A stretch of DNA of 64,000 nucleotides, from NCBI RefSeq assembly GCF_001403795.1, contig NZ_CXSU01000012.1, positions 27,757 to 91,756 on the forward strand. Reading direction: 5' to 3'. The notes under the pieces were generated by a model. That model was not told the DNA's origin, searched no databases, and saw only the letters and a list, made by a program, of their open reading frames with translations. The position numbers were made by a program, and so were the translations under genes. The first letter of the stretch is position 1; every line of letters begins with the position of its first letter. Source of the stretch: Jannaschia donghaensis (lineage in GTDB: Bacteria; Pseudomonadota; Alphaproteobacteria; Rhodobacterales; Rhodobacteraceae). Positions 1-9,745 of this stretch are shown here, piece after piece.

Positions 1-819
1 CTTCTGGGTGCGCTTCTGACATTTGCCGTCTCGGTCGCGTTGTGGGATTTCGTGACGGGACTCATTGCGTCGAACCCGCTGCTCGGTTGGTTCGCGGCGG
101 CGCTGGTCGCCGCGTTCCTCGGCATCTGCATGATCATCATCCTGCGCGAACTGACGGCGTTGGCGCGGCTCAAACGGATCGATGGCTTTCACCGCGATGC
201 GGCTGCCGTGACGGATCTGACGTCGGCGCGGGTCTTCGCGGACCGGCTTGCCGCGTTCTATGCAGGGCGGCCTGACACACGTTGGGGGCGCGAAGACCTG
301 ACCGCGCGAAAGGGCGACGTCTTCGACGCGGACGCCATGATGGCCCTGACCGAGCATAGCCTTCTGGCCCCCTTGGATGCTGCCGCTGCGCGAGAGGTGG
401 AGGCCGCCGCCCGGCAGGTCGCGCTGGTCACCGCCGTCGTGCCACTTGCTTTGGCCGACGTGGTCGCGGCCCTGACGTCGAACCTGCGCATGATCCGACG
501 GATTGCGCTGATCTATGGCGGTCGCGGCGGCACCCTCGGCAGCTGGCGTCTGGCGAAAACGGTTCTGACCCATCTTGCGGCAACGGGCGCGGTCGCGGTG
601 GGCGACGATATGATTCAGTCGGTTGCGGGCGGTGGCGTCCTGTCGAAGCTGTCGCGCCGCTTTGGCGAGGGCATCGTCAACGGGGCGCTGACCGCCCGCG
701 TGGGCCTGGCCGCGATGGAAGTCTGTCGTCCGCTACCGTTCACCCACGAAAAGCCCCCGCGGATCACCGCCCTCGTGCAACGCGCCTTGACCGGCTTGTT
801 CGGACGGAAGGAAACCTGA
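1..819 (+). CDS. YcjF/DUF697-family inner-membrane protein, 5' end outside the window
   Basis: The reading frame is open from the first base, so the true start lies to the left; the first possible start inside the window is a TTG at 40, within a hydrophobic stretch. About 272 codons are visible. Two hydrophobic helices lie near the visible N terminus (around LLGALLTFAVSVAL and WFAAALVAAFLGICMII). A C-terminal half contains a further hydrophobic segment and a run MIRRIALIYGGRGG followed by SWRLAKTVLTHLAATG, the pattern of the DUF697/TIGR01620 (YcjF) family. The family is of unknown function and usually follows a YcjX-type P-loop protein, which would lie outside the window. The stop overlaps the next gene's start by one base (TGATG), suggesting an operon. 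The family call rests on pattern recognition only. Confidence 0.75.
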   Translation, partial: LLGALLTFAVSVALWDFVTGLIASNPLLGWFAAALVAAFLGICMIIILRELTALARLKRIDGFHRDAAAVTDLTSARVFADRLAAFYAGRPDTRWGREDLTARKGDVFDADAMMALTEHSLLAPLDAAAAREVEAAARQVALVTAVVPLALADVVAALTSNLRMIRRIALIYGGRGGTLGSWRLAKTVLTHLAATGAVAVGDDMIQSVAGGGVLSKLSRRFGEGIVNGALTARVGLAAMEVCRPLPFTHEKPPRITALVQRALTGLFGRKET

Positions 820-2453
820 TGGAAAGTCTTGCCGACGATCTGCGCACCATGGTGCGCACGCCCTTGACCGAAGATCACGTGGCCCGCCTGCGAGATGTGG
901 GGCGGGAAATGCGATACGCCGCCGGTGACACGCTGGTGGATCTGGGCGGGCCGATGGACCGCTTCTTCTATCTGCTGGACGGGGAGGCGGAGGCCGTCGA
1001 TCCGGTCACCGGCGGGCGCTACGGCGAAAACGGGGCAAGCCTGGGTCCGGGGCAATTCGTCGGCGACATCAGCTTCCTGACGGGGGGCAATTCGATGCTG
1101 GAGATGCGGGTGGTGCAGGACAGCCGCTTCCTCGTGGTCGATCGGCAGCCGATGCTTGATCTGATGTCGCAGGTCCCCGAGATGTCGGACATCGTCGTCA
1201 CCGTTTTCGCCGCCCGTCGTCGGCGACTACTGGAGTCGAACGATGCCAGCCTGACCCTGATCGGGATGGACCGGGATCGAAACATCCGCGCCATCGCCGC
1301 CTTTGCAGGGCGCAACCGCATCCCGTTCCGGACGCTGGACATCGACGACCAGGAGGTTGGGGAGATTGCCCAGGTCTGCAGCCTGGCCCCCAAACACCCG
1401 GCGGTCCTGTTCGGGCGCGATCAGGTGATCGAGGATCCAACCCCGAAAAAGATCGCGCGGCTGTTCGGCATGGACCTCGATCTGGACGAGGATGTGGCCC
1501 ACGACGTTCTGATCGTCGGGGGCGGGCCGGGCGGTATCGCCGCGGCCGTCTATGCGGGGGCCGAGGGGCTATCGGCATTGGTGGTCGAGGATTCGACGAT
1601 CGGCGGGCAGGCCGGCACGTCCAGCCGGATCGAAAATTACATGGGGTTCCCAACGGGCATTTCGGGCGCGGATCTGTGCTGGCGGGGCGAGGTGCAGGCG
1701 ATGAAGTTCGGCACGCGCTTTGCAGTGCCGCGCCGCGCGACGGCGCTGACGCGGGAAGAGGACGGGACGTTCTGCGTCACGCTGGACGACTACACCCGGA
1801 CCTGCGCCCGCGCCCTCGTGATCGCGACGGGGGTGCAATATCGCCGGATGCCGCTGGACCGGCTGGAAGAGATGGAGGGTGCCGGCGTCTATTACGCCGC
1901 GACCGATATCGAGGCGCGGTTCTGTCGCAACACCGAAGTCGTCATCATCGGAGGCGGCAATTCGGCGGGGCAGGCGGCGATGTTCCTGTCGCGCTACGGC
2001 ACCATGGTTCACCTTCTGGTGCGCGGCGACAGCCTGGCCGCCAGCATGTCGTCCTATCTATCCGAACGGTTGGAGGCGAGCGACCGGATCCGCATCCGCT
2101 ACAACACCGAAGTGGCGGAACTGCTGGGCGACGATCATCTTTCGGCCGTGAAGCTGAAGGGGGACGGGGTGACGCCCGACGACGAGGAGGTTGCGACCCG
2201 CGCCTTGTTCATCATGGTTGGCGCGGCCCCGAACACCGATTGGCTGGACGATCAGATTGCCTGCGATGGCAAGGGGTTCGTGCTGACCGGAGATGCCGTC
2301 GGAATGGATAGCCCCTATGCCACGTCTCTGCCGGGCGTCTTTGCAGTTGGAGATGTGCGGGCCGGATCGGTCAAGCGGGTGGCCAGTTCCGTCGGCGAAG
2401 GCTCCGTCGTGATTTCAAAGGTGTGGGAACACGTGGCCGCGACACAGGAGTGA
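819..2453 (+). CDS. cyclic-nucleotide-binding domain fused to a thioredoxin-reductase-like flavoprotein
   Basis: 544 aa in three parts. Residues about 10-130 look like a cNBD/CAP effector fold (LVDLGGPMDRFFYLLDGEAE). About 145-215 resemble a thioredoxin/glutaredoxin-like domain. About 229-544 are a pyridine-nucleotide-disulfide oxidoreductase with an FAD site (IVGGGPGG near 230), a second dinucleotide site (IIGGGNSAGQAAMF near 377) and the C-terminal FAD motif GVFAVGDVRAGS. Where thioredoxin reductases carry their CATC redox pair (near residue 358) this protein has YAATD, so dithiol reduction of thioredoxin is unlikely. It probably oxidises NAD(P)H with another acceptor, possibly gated by a nucleotide; substrate unknown. 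Cotranslated with the preceding membrane protein through TGATG. Confidence 0.85.
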   Translation: MESLADDLRTMVRTPLTEDHVARLRDVGREMRYAAGDTLVDLGGPMDRFFYLLDGEAEAVDPVTGGRYGENGASLGPGQFVGDISFLTGGNSMLEMRVVQDSRFLVVDRQPMLDLMSQVPEMSDIVVTVFAARRRRLLESNDASLTLIGMDRDRNIRAIAAFAGRNRIPFRTLDIDDQEVGEIAQVCSLAPKHPAVLFGRDQVIEDPTPKKIARLFGMDLDLDEDVAHDVLIVGGGPGGIAAAVYAGAEGLSALVVEDSTIGGQAGTSSRIENYMGFPTGISGADLCWRGEVQAMKFGTRFAVPRRATALTREEDGTFCVTLDDYTRTCARALVIATGVQYRRMPLDRLEEMEGAGVYYAATDIEARFCRNTEVVIIGGGNSAGQAAMFLSRYGTMVHLLVRGDSLAASMSSYLSERLEASDRIRIRYNTEVAELLGDDHLSAVKLKGDGVTPDDEEVATRALFIMVGAAPNTDWLDDQIACDGKGFVLTGDAVGMDSPYATSLPGVFAVGDVRAGSVKRVASSVGEGSVVISKVWEHVAATQE

Positions 2454-2575
2454 CACCATCTTAGGCGCGCCTGCCACGCATATCGGCCAAGCGCGGACCC
2501 TTGGGCCAAACCGTCTGACCCCAGGGTCGCGCCTGTCCTATGCTGGGCGCGCCTGTCCCGAACCGGAGCCGTCCT

Positions 2576-5320
2576 GTGGAAGCCCTTTTCATCCTGCTGG
2601 CCATCGTCCTGGTGATCGGCGTTCCGGTGTCGATCATCGTTCTTCTGGTCTGGGTATCGGGGCACGGACGCCGCCTGCGCGATGCGGAGGCCCGGATCGC
2701 GGAGTTGCACGCGCGCCTGGGCGAGGCAGGAGCCGTCCAAGAGGCGGCGACCAGTCAGACGCCCGAACCGTCGGCACCGGCCTTCTCGCCACTCGCTACC
2801 TCGGATGCGACCGGGACGTCCGACATCGCCGGGCCGTCCACCGATCGGATGCAACGCGATCCGTCCGGACGCGGCGCGCCGGCCTTCGTGCCGCCCGATC
2901 CGACCGCATTTCGGGCACCGGCCAAGGCCACGCGCAGCGGGCCGACACTGGTCGACCGCGCGCTGTCCTGGTTGCAGATCAATTGGTTTTACGTCGTCGC
3001 CGCCCTTGCCCTGACGTTGGCGGGGATCTTTCTGGTTCAATACGGTGCGGAGCAAGGGCTGTTGCCGCCCCGGCTTCGGATCATCGCGGCCCTTGTCTTC
3101 GGCAGTGCGCTCATCGCGGGTGGCGAATGGATCCGGCGGCGCTTCGGCGACGGGGAGGATGCGACGACCGTCTATCTGCCATCGATCCTGTCAGGGGCGG
3201 GCATCGTCACGCTGTTCGGGGCCATCCTGGGGGCGCGGCATCTCTACGACATGATCGGGCAGGGCACGGCCCTGGGCGGTTTGTCCATCGTCGCGGTCGG
3301 GGCGATCGTCTTGGGCTGGTTCCACGGACCGTTTCTGGTGGCGATCGGTCTGATCGGCGGCGCGGTGGCCCCGTTCGTGGTGGGCGGTGACCGGGGGGCG
3401 AACCTGAGCCCGCTGCACGGCTATTTCCTGCTGCTGACACTCGTCGGCCTGTCCGTCGATGCGGTCCGCCGCTGGACCCGGCGCTGGGTCAGTGCGCTGG
3501 CGCTTGTTTGCGGATTGGGGGCGTCGACGCTTCTGGTGGTGGGGGCCGATGCAACGATGCTCTGGCACCAGATCGCGGTCACGCTGATGGCGCTTGCCGC
3601 GATGACATTGCCGGTCGGTCGCTTGCGGCCCGACCATTCCGGACCGATGACCCTGGCCGCGCTGGCGAAACTGCATCCCTCCATCGAAACCATCCTTGCA
3701 TTCGCTGCCGTCGTCGTGGTGTCGGGGTTGGCCGTCGTGTCGGCATCGGCCCACCTTTGGCCCGCCGTTTGCATGGTGCTGATCCTCTTTGCGGCACTGT
3801 CCGTCTGGGCCAAGGACGCCTGGGCGCTTCAGGATGCGGCCCTTGTCCCGATCGCCGCCCTTCTGGGAATTATCGCGGTGACCGCGCCCCCTCCGGGCGG
3901 TGCCTCGATCACGCTGATGCTGATCGCGGGCGGCGTGATGTCGGCCCTGGCGCTGATCCGGTCGGTCCAGACGGCGGCGACGCATACGCTGGGCTGGTCC
4001 CTCGCCGCCACGCTGATCGCGCCGGCGACCGGTCTGGCCCTAGATCTTTCCTGGGGCGCGCCGGATGGTCTGGGGGTCTATCCCTGGGCGCTTCACGCGC
4101 TCGCGGTCGCGGCGGGGCTGACCTTTGCCGCCACCGCCTGGGCCCACCGGGATGGGCAGGATCGGCTGCGTCCGTCATTGGCCGCGCTGATCGCTGTCAC
4201 CCTGATTGCCTATGCCTTGGGCCAGGTTCTGGGCGAAGCGGCGCTGACGGCGTCGGTCGCGTTGATGGCGGCGGGGGCGGCGTGGTTGGATCGCCGGTTC
4301 ATATTGCCGCTTCTGTCATGGTTCGTGATACTTGCGGTTCCATTCGTCTTTTGGCGGCTGATGGCGGTGCCGGGCCTGTTCTGGCACGTCGAAGCACCGT
4401 TCCTGCCGGTGCTGGTGTCGATGGGTGGGGCCGTCCTGGGTTTCAGCCTGGCGGCGCTGTGGCTGCGTCGAACGGCGGGGGAGTCACCGCGCCTTGAACC
4501 GCTTGCGGTGTCGGAGATGGCGGCGCTTGGGGCCTCGGGCTACGTCGTGACGGTTCTCACGTGGCGCATCCTGATCGCACTGAATGCCGACACGCCGCAC
4601 ATGGCGGCGGGTCTGACGGCGACGATCTGGTTGATGCTGGGCTGGGCGCAGCTGATCGTCTGGGATCGCAGCAGGCGGATGCCATGGCTGCGTCTGGGAC
4701 TTGCCCTGATGTTCGGCGGACTGGGTCTGGTGGCGCTTCTTTTCGGGTTCACCTTGGCGAATCCGCTGTTCAACGATTGGGGGGACAACGCCGTCGCGGG
4801 CTGGCCCCTGATCAACACGCTGATCCCCGCTTATCTGCTGCCGGCGCTGGTTCTTCTGGTCGCCTGGCGCGATCAGGTGCGACGGCATCCGGCTGCGGGT
4901 TGGCCGCTGTTCGGCGGGGCCTTGGGGCTGGCGATGATCGTCGGCTGGGCCGTCCTTGTGATCCGGCATTTTTGGCAGGGTCCGCAGGACATGCAATTCT
5001 GGAACGGGCTGAGGCAGCCCGAGATGACGACCTATACCATCGCGATGATCGTCCTTGGCGCGGGATTGTTCTATCAGGGCGTCGCGACGCGATCGGATCT
5101 GTGGCGACGGGCGGGCACGGGCGTGCTGGCCGTCACGATGCTCAAGGTCTTTCTGATCGACGTCTGGCAACTGGACGGGTTGCTTCGGGTGGGCGCGCTG
5201 ATCGCGCTGGCCGGGGCGATGGGCGGGCTGGCCTGGCTTTACCGCTGGGCGGGCGGAGCGGCCGGTTCGAAGGACGACGACGGGCCGCAGACCGCACCGG
5301 GCGACGCCGGACCGCCCTAA
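2576..5320 (+). CDS. DUF2339-family polytopic membrane protein
   Basis: 914 aa from a GTG at 2576, preceded by GGAG seven bases upstream; an in-frame ATG at 2540 would add 12 residues but has no ribosome binding site. The protein starts with a membrane helix (EALFILLAIVLVIG), followed by a short charged coiled-coil-like stretch, then a Pro/Ala/Ser-rich linker to about residue 120. The rest is a long chain of about twenty hydrophobic helices. This order matches DUF2339 predicted membrane proteins, whose function is unknown. The C terminus is a short charged tail. It follows the cNBD-flavoprotein by about 120 bases on the same strand. Confidence 0.8.
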   Translation: MEALFILLAIVLVIGVPVSIIVLLVWVSGHGRRLRDAEARIAELHARLGEAGAVQEAATSQTPEPSAPAFSPLATSDATGTSDIAGPSTDRMQRDPSGRGAPAFVPPDPTAFRAPAKATRSGPTLVDRALSWLQINWFYVVAALALTLAGIFLVQYGAEQGLLPPRLRIIAALVFGSALIAGGEWIRRRFGDGEDATTVYLPSILSGAGIVTLFGAILGARHLYDMIGQGTALGGLSIVAVGAIVLGWFHGPFLVAIGLIGGAVAPFVVGGDRGANLSPLHGYFLLLTLVGLSVDAVRRWTRRWVSALALVCGLGASTLLVVGADATMLWHQIAVTLMALAAMTLPVGRLRPDHSGPMTLAALAKLHPSIETILAFAAVVVVSGLAVVSASAHLWPAVCMVLILFAALSVWAKDAWALQDAALVPIAALLGIIAVTAPPPGGASITLMLIAGGVMSALALIRSVQTAATHTLGWSLAATLIAPATGLALDLSWGAPDGLGVYPWALHALAVAAGLTFAATAWAHRDGQDRLRPSLAALIAVTLIAYALGQVLGEAALTASVALMAAGAAWLDRRFILPLLSWFVILAVPFVFWRLMAVPGLFWHVEAPFLPVLVSMGGAVLGFSLAALWLRRTAGESPRLEPLAVSEMAALGASGYVVTVLTWRILIALNADTPHMAAGLTATIWLMLGWAQLIVWDRSRRMPWLRLGLALMFGGLGLVALLFGFTLANPLFNDWGDNAVAGWPLINTLIPAYLLPALVLLVAWRDQVRRHPAAGWPLFGGALGLAMIVGWAVLVIRHFWQGPQDMQFWNGLRQPEMTTYTIAMIVLGAGLFYQGVATRSDLWRRAGTGVLAVTMLKVFLIDVWQLDGLLRVGALIALAGAMGGLAWLYRWAGGAAGSKDDDGPQTAPGDAGPP

Positions 5321-5333
5321 AGACATTGTGGTG

Positions 5334-5438
5334 CTAGTCGATGCGCACGCGATGCGCGCGGCGGGGCAGCGGCAGGCAAAGCGGGAAAAGCACCAGGAAG
5401 GCCGTTCCGAGAAACGCCAAGAGCAGGGACAGGGTCAT
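5334..5438 (-). CDS. 34-aa single-pass membrane peptide
   Basis: A short reading frame MTLSLLLAFLGTAFLVLF followed by a proline-rich turn and a basic tail (RRAHRVRID). AAAGGAG lies about six bases before the ATG, one of the better ribosome binding sites in the window. The peptide is one predicted transmembrane helix. It sits between two plus-strand genes and overlaps nothing. Function unknown; the support is the binding site plus the clean hydrophobic/basic layout, so it may still be chance. Confidence 0.5.
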   Translation of the reverse strand: MTLSLLLAFLGTAFLVLFPLCLPLPRRAHRVRID

Positions 5439-5699
5439 GGGACACTCCTTTGACGTCCGATGCTGCCCGAAGTTTATGAAGTTTCGATTAATCCGGCGGG
5501 CCTGCCGTCAACCCGTGGCGTGATGGGTTACGCGCCTTGCCGTTTCCTTGGGCAAGGGCCTATAACGCGCGCGATGACGGGACGAGCGCTCATATCGATG
5601 CGAATTATTCCCCCGGCGCCCTGACCCACGGGGCGGCCGGGCAAAAGGTGCGGGCCGCCGCACCGACCAGACCGAAATTTCCCGACGAAGGACGCATTG

Positions 5700-8609
5700 A
5701 TGAGCGCCGAGACCCCCGACTACAAAGCCACGCTGAACCTGCCGGTCACCGATTTTCCGATGCGCGCGGGCCTGCCCAAGCGCGAACCCGAATGGATCGA
5801 CCGTTGGAACCGGCTGGGCGTCTATGACCGCCTGCGCGACAAGGCGGTGGACGGCAGCCGCACGCCCTTCACGTTGCACGACGGGCCGCCCTATGCGAAT
5901 GGCAACCTGCACATCGGTCATGCGCTCAACAAGACGCTCAAGGACATGGTGGTTCGGTCGCGGCAGATGATGGGCCACGATGCGCGTTACGTGCCCGGCT
6001 GGGATTGTCACGGCCTGCCGATCGAATGGAAGATCGAGGAAGCCTATCGCAAGAAGGGCCGCGACAAGGACGCGGTCGATGTGGTCGAGTTCCGCCAGGA
6101 ATGCCGCGAGTTTGCGGCCGGCTGGGTCGACATCCAGCGCGAGGAGTTCAAGCGCCTTGGCATCACCGGCAACTGGTCCGATCCGTATCTGACGATGAAC
6201 TTCCACGCCGAAGCCGTCATCGCGGCGGAGTTCCAGAAATTCCTGATGAACGGGCTGGTTTATCAGGGGTCGAAGCCCGTGATGTGGTCACCGGTTGAGA
6301 AGACCGCGCTGGCCGAGGCGGAGGTGGAGTACCACGACCGGCAAGTCGATGCGATCTGGGTGAAGTTTCCGGTGGTTGCTGGTCTCGACGGTGCGGAGGT
6401 CATCATCTGGACGACGACGCCTTGGACCATCCCCCAGAACCGCGCGATCTGCTTTGGACCGGGCATCGGCTATGGCCTCTATAAGGTCACGGGCACGCCT
6501 GAGGAAAGCTGGGCCTCGGTCGGTGACACCTATCTTATGGCTGATGGCTTAGCCGAAGCGACACTGACCGCCGCCCGTCTGGAGCCGGGCATGTGGACGC
6601 GCGTTCGCGACGTGACACCCGATGAACTCGGTGCCCTCACCTGCGCCCACCCCCTGCGCGGCGCGCCCGAGGCGAACGGAGAATGGGACTTCGACGTGCC
6701 CCTTCTCCCCGGCGAGCACGTCACCGATGATGCGGGAACGGGTTTCGTACACACGGCCCCCAGTCACGGTGACGACGACTACAAGATCGGGGTCGAGCAC
6801 GGCCTGCCGATGACCTACAACATCGAGGCCGACGGCTCCTATCGCACGGATCTGCCGCTGTTCGGGGGCGAGCAGATCCTGAAGCCCAACGGCAAGCCCG
6901 GCGGAGCAAATGCGGCGGTGATCGCCAAGTTGCAGCCCAAGAGCGAAAAAAATCCCGACGGGCACGGCGGTCTTCTGGCCCGTGCGCGCATCACCATCAG
7001 CGATGCGCATTCCTGGCGCTCCAAGGCCCCGGTGATCCGCCTGAACCGGCCCCAATGGTTCGCGGCCATCGACAAGCCGGTGGGCGACGGACAGGACACC
7101 TACGGCGATACGGTGCGGAAGCGCGCGCTTACGTCGATCGATGAACTGGTGACATGGACACCGAAGACGGGCCGCAACCGCCTGTATTCGATGATCGAGA
7201 ACCGGCCCGACTGGGTGCTGTCGCGGCAGCGGGCCTGGGGTGTGCCGCTGACGTGTTTCACCAAGGTCGGGGCCAAGGCCACGGACGAGGATTTCATCCT
7301 CCGCGATCCGGCGGTGAACGCGCGCGTGATCGAGGCCTTCGAAGCCGAAGGTGCGGACGCCTGGTACAACGACGGTGCCAAGGCGCGGTTCCTGGGCAAC
7401 GATTACGACCCCGAGGACTGGGACCAGGTCTTCGACATCCTGGATGTTTGGTTCGATAGCGGGTCGACCCATGCCTTCGTCCTGCGCGACAGGGCGGACG
7501 GCACCGACGACGGCATCGCCGACGTCTATCTGGAAGGCACCGACCAGCATCGTGGCTGGTTCCATTCGTCGATGTTGCAGGCCTGCGGTACCAAGGGACG
7601 CGCGCCCTACAACGCAGTCGTCACCCATGGCTTCACCCTGGACGAGAAGGGCGTGAAGATGTCCAAGTCGCTGGGCAATATCATCGCCCCGCAGACCATC
7701 GTGGATCAATACGGTGCCGATATCCTGCGGCTTTGGGTGGCGCAGGTCGATTACACCAACGACCACCGCATCGGGCCGGAAATCCTCAAGGGCGTCGCAG
7801 ATGGGTATCGCCGCCTTCGCAACACCATGCGCTTCATGCTGGGGTCGATGACCGACGACGCGCCGATGGACACGCTGGAAATGCCGGAGCTGGAGCGTCT
7901 GGTCCTGCACCGCCTGTCGGAACTCGATGACAAGGTGCGCGACGGCTATGCCCGCTACGATTTCGCCGAGGTCTTCCAGTCGATCTTCCAGTTCGCCACG
8001 GTCGATCTTTCGGCGTTCTATTTCGACATCCGCAAGGACGCGCTCTACTGCGACGGCGACACGCAGCGCCGGGCGGCGGCGCGTACGGTTCTGGGTCTGG
8101 TGCACGAACGCCTGACCACATGGCTGGCCCCGATCTTGCCGTTCACGATGGAGGAAGTCTGGCTGGAGGTGCATCCGGGCGACGAATCTTCGGTTCATTT
8201 GCAGGACTTTCCTGCCCTGCGACCCGGCTGGCGCGACGATGCGTTGGCCGCAAAGTGGGCCCGCATCCGGGCGGTACGCCGCGTCGTGCTGGGTGCGTTG
8301 GAAGCGCAGCGCCGCGACAAGGTCATCGGATCGTCGCTGGAAGCCGCGCCGATCGTACACGTGGATGCGGAGACGGCAGCGTTGCTGGAGGATGTCGCCT
8401 TCGATGACATCTGCATCACCAGCGGCCTTCTGCTGTCGACCGAGCCGGCCCCGTCCGGCGCGTTCACACTGGACGACACCCCCGGTGTCGCCGTGGTCTT
8501 TGCGCAGGCGCAGGGTGGAAAATGCCAGCGATGCTGGAAGATCCTGCCGGACGTCGGCCACCACGGCCATGACGGCGTCTGCGCGCGGTGCGACGCCGCG
8601 CTGAGCTAG
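5700..8609 (+). CDS. ileS: isoleucine--tRNA ligase
   Basis: 969 aa, normal for a bacterial IleRS. It charges tRNA-Ile with isoleucine in the cytoplasm and hydrolyses mischarged valine in its editing domain. The class I HIGH signature is seen as GNLHIGH near residue 67 and the KMSKS loop as KMSKSLGN near residue 652. The CP1 editing domain lies between them (TTPWTIPQNRAI). A C-terminal zinc knuckle, CQRCW and CARC near 941-965, is of the bacterial type. The ATG at 5700 is preferred over the TTG at 5697; AAGGA lies upstream. The 5439-5699 stretch before it shows no gene and presumably holds the promoter. Confidence 0.98.
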   Translation: MSAETPDYKATLNLPVTDFPMRAGLPKREPEWIDRWNRLGVYDRLRDKAVDGSRTPFTLHDGPPYANGNLHIGHALNKTLKDMVVRSRQMMGHDARYVPGWDCHGLPIEWKIEEAYRKKGRDKDAVDVVEFRQECREFAAGWVDIQREEFKRLGITGNWSDPYLTMNFHAEAVIAAEFQKFLMNGLVYQGSKPVMWSPVEKTALAEAEVEYHDRQVDAIWVKFPVVAGLDGAEVIIWTTTPWTIPQNRAICFGPGIGYGLYKVTGTPEESWASVGDTYLMADGLAEATLTAARLEPGMWTRVRDVTPDELGALTCAHPLRGAPEANGEWDFDVPLLPGEHVTDDAGTGFVHTAPSHGDDDYKIGVEHGLPMTYNIEADGSYRTDLPLFGGEQILKPNGKPGGANAAVIAKLQPKSEKNPDGHGGLLARARITISDAHSWRSKAPVIRLNRPQWFAAIDKPVGDGQDTYGDTVRKRALTSIDELVTWTPKTGRNRLYSMIENRPDWVLSRQRAWGVPLTCFTKVGAKATDEDFILRDPAVNARVIEAFEAEGADAWYNDGAKARFLGNDYDPEDWDQVFDILDVWFDSGSTHAFVLRDRADGTDDGIADVYLEGTDQHRGWFHSSMLQACGTKGRAPYNAVVTHGFTLDEKGVKMSKSLGNIIAPQTIVDQYGADILRLWVAQVDYTNDHRIGPEILKGVADGYRRLRNTMRFMLGSMTDDAPMDTLEMPELERLVLHRLSELDDKVRDGYARYDFAEVFQSIFQFATVDLSAFYFDIRKDALYCDGDTQRRAAARTVLGLVHERLTTWLAPILPFTMEEVWLEVHPGDESSVHLQDFPALRPGWRDDALAAKWARIRAVRRVVLGALEAQRRDKVIGSSLEAAPIVHVDAETAALLEDVAFDDICITSGLLLSTEPAPSGAFTLDDTPGVAVVFAQAQGGKCQRCWKILPDVGHHGHDGVCARCDAALS

Positions 8610-9454
8610 GTTTGAACCAGATCGGAGCGCCGCCGCCGACGGAAATTCTGTCGGACTTCGGCGTCTTCGATCCGGTCGCCGTGTCCAGCAACCGTTCGGC
8701 GCAAATCTGGAAGGTCAGGCTCGACGCGGGTGGTTTCGGGGCGCTCAAGATCTATGCCGTGCCAGACATGGGGAACGAGCGGTCGGGTTTTGCCTATTTG
8801 GCGGCCTTGCCGGACGGCGCGGCGGCGAAAGTGGTCCGAACCCGGAGGAACGTGGCACTCCTCCGCTGGCTGGAGGAGCCGTCATTGGGGGACCGATTCC
8901 GCGACGGGCATTGTGCAGACGCCGACGGTGCATTGGGTCGCATCGCGCGGCGTCTGGGTCAGGACATCCCACAATCTTTGGTGCTGCCGCCGCTGGCACC
9001 GTGGTTTGCGGATCTGACAGGGCTGCGCCTGTCGACGGCGCGGTCGGCCGCGTTTCGGCAGGCCATCGCCCGCGCGGTCCGGCTGGCGGACGACCTGATC
9101 AACACGCAAACAGCGATCGGCCCGCTTCACGGGGATTTGCACCACGATAACGTCATCGCAACGCCGGACGGCGACATGGCCTTCGACGCAAAAGGCATCT
9201 TGGGGGAGCGCACGTTCGAGCTGGCAAATGCTTTTCGAAATCCGAAAGGAGTACCAAAGTTGCGCGGAGACCGGCAGCTGATCGAGCAGCGGGCCGATAG
9301 GTGGCACAGGGATCTCGACGTCGATCGGGGACGGCTTCTGGCGTGGGCTGCTGCCAAATGTGCCCTCTCCATCGTCTGGACTCTGGACGGCAGTTCATCG
9401 GACGAGGCGGATCTGCCGCATCTGCGTGCATTGCTCGATGCGGCTGAGCGGTGA
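8588..9454 (+). CDS. aminoglycoside/hydroxyurea-resistance-kinase-like protein (APH(6)/StrB family)
   Basis: About 288 aa in a kinase-like fold. The catalytic loop GPLHGDLHHDNV and the metal-binding DAKGILGERTFELANAF match the family of streptomycin 6-phosphotransferase and the hydroxyurea kinase (APH_6_hur). Family members phosphorylate small hydroxylated molecules, but chromosomal copies often have unknown substrates, so resistance is not implied. The start is uncertain: GTG 8588 overlaps the end of ileS by 22 bases, and TTG 8612 follows the ileS stop directly. Neither has a strong ribosome binding site, so translation may be coupled to ileS. Confidence 0.75.
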   Translation: MRRRAELGLNQIGAPPPTEILSDFGVFDPVAVSSNRSAQIWKVRLDAGGFGALKIYAVPDMGNERSGFAYLAALPDGAAAKVVRTRRNVALLRWLEEPSLGDRFRDGHCADADGALGRIARRLGQDIPQSLVLPPLAPWFADLTGLRLSTARSAAFRQAIARAVRLADDLINTQTAIGPLHGDLHHDNVIATPDGDMAFDAKGILGERTFELANAFRNPKGVPKLRGDRQLIEQRADRWHRDLDVDRGRLLAWAAAKCALSIVWTLDGSSSDEADLPHLRALLDAAER

Positions 9455-9514
9455 TCGGATGACGTGGCGTGCGCCTTGTTCGACACCACCGTCCGCTCCC
9501 CCGGTATCGCAATG

Positions 9515-9745
9515 ATGTCGGACACGAAAATCGCAGCTGAGATGCTGGCGCAGGTGACCGCGCGTGCGCCGGCCACGATCTGCCCGTCCGAGGTGGCGCG
9601 GGCGCTGTCGGACGACTGGCGCGTTCTGATGCCGCGCGTGCGCGCGGTCGCAAAGGACCTGACGGAGGTCGAGGCCACGCAGGGCGGTGCCAAGGTCGAC
9701 CCCGTCACGGCCCGTGGTACGATCCGGCTGCGTCTGATCGTCTAG
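9515..9745 (+). CDS. DUF3253-family small protein
   Basis: 76 aa from ATG 9515 (another ATG directly before it at 9512). The core TICPSEVARALSDDWRVLMP and the tail VDPVTARGTIRLRL are the hallmark of DUF3253, a small winged-helix-like family of unknown function found across proteobacteria. No transmembrane segment or signal peptide. It follows the kinase-like gene by about 60 bases on the same strand and is the last intact gene before a stretch of broken frames. Confidence 0.8.
   Translation: MSDTKIAAEMLAQVTARAPATICPSEVARALSDDWRVLMPRVRAVAKDLTEVEATQGGAKVDPVTARGTIRLRLIV

Noticed and set aside
2460..2560. Two GGCGCGCC palindromes before the DUF2339 gene
   Set aside because: Common by chance in DNA of this composition and not spaced like an operator.
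6549..8570. 673-codon open frame antisense to ileS
   Set aside because: Mirror frame of IleRS with no recognisable domains.
8588..9454. Calling the APH-like gene an antibiotic resistance gene
   Set aside because: Family fold is clear but substrate is not, and the setting beside ileS is chromosomal housekeeping with no mobile-element signs.
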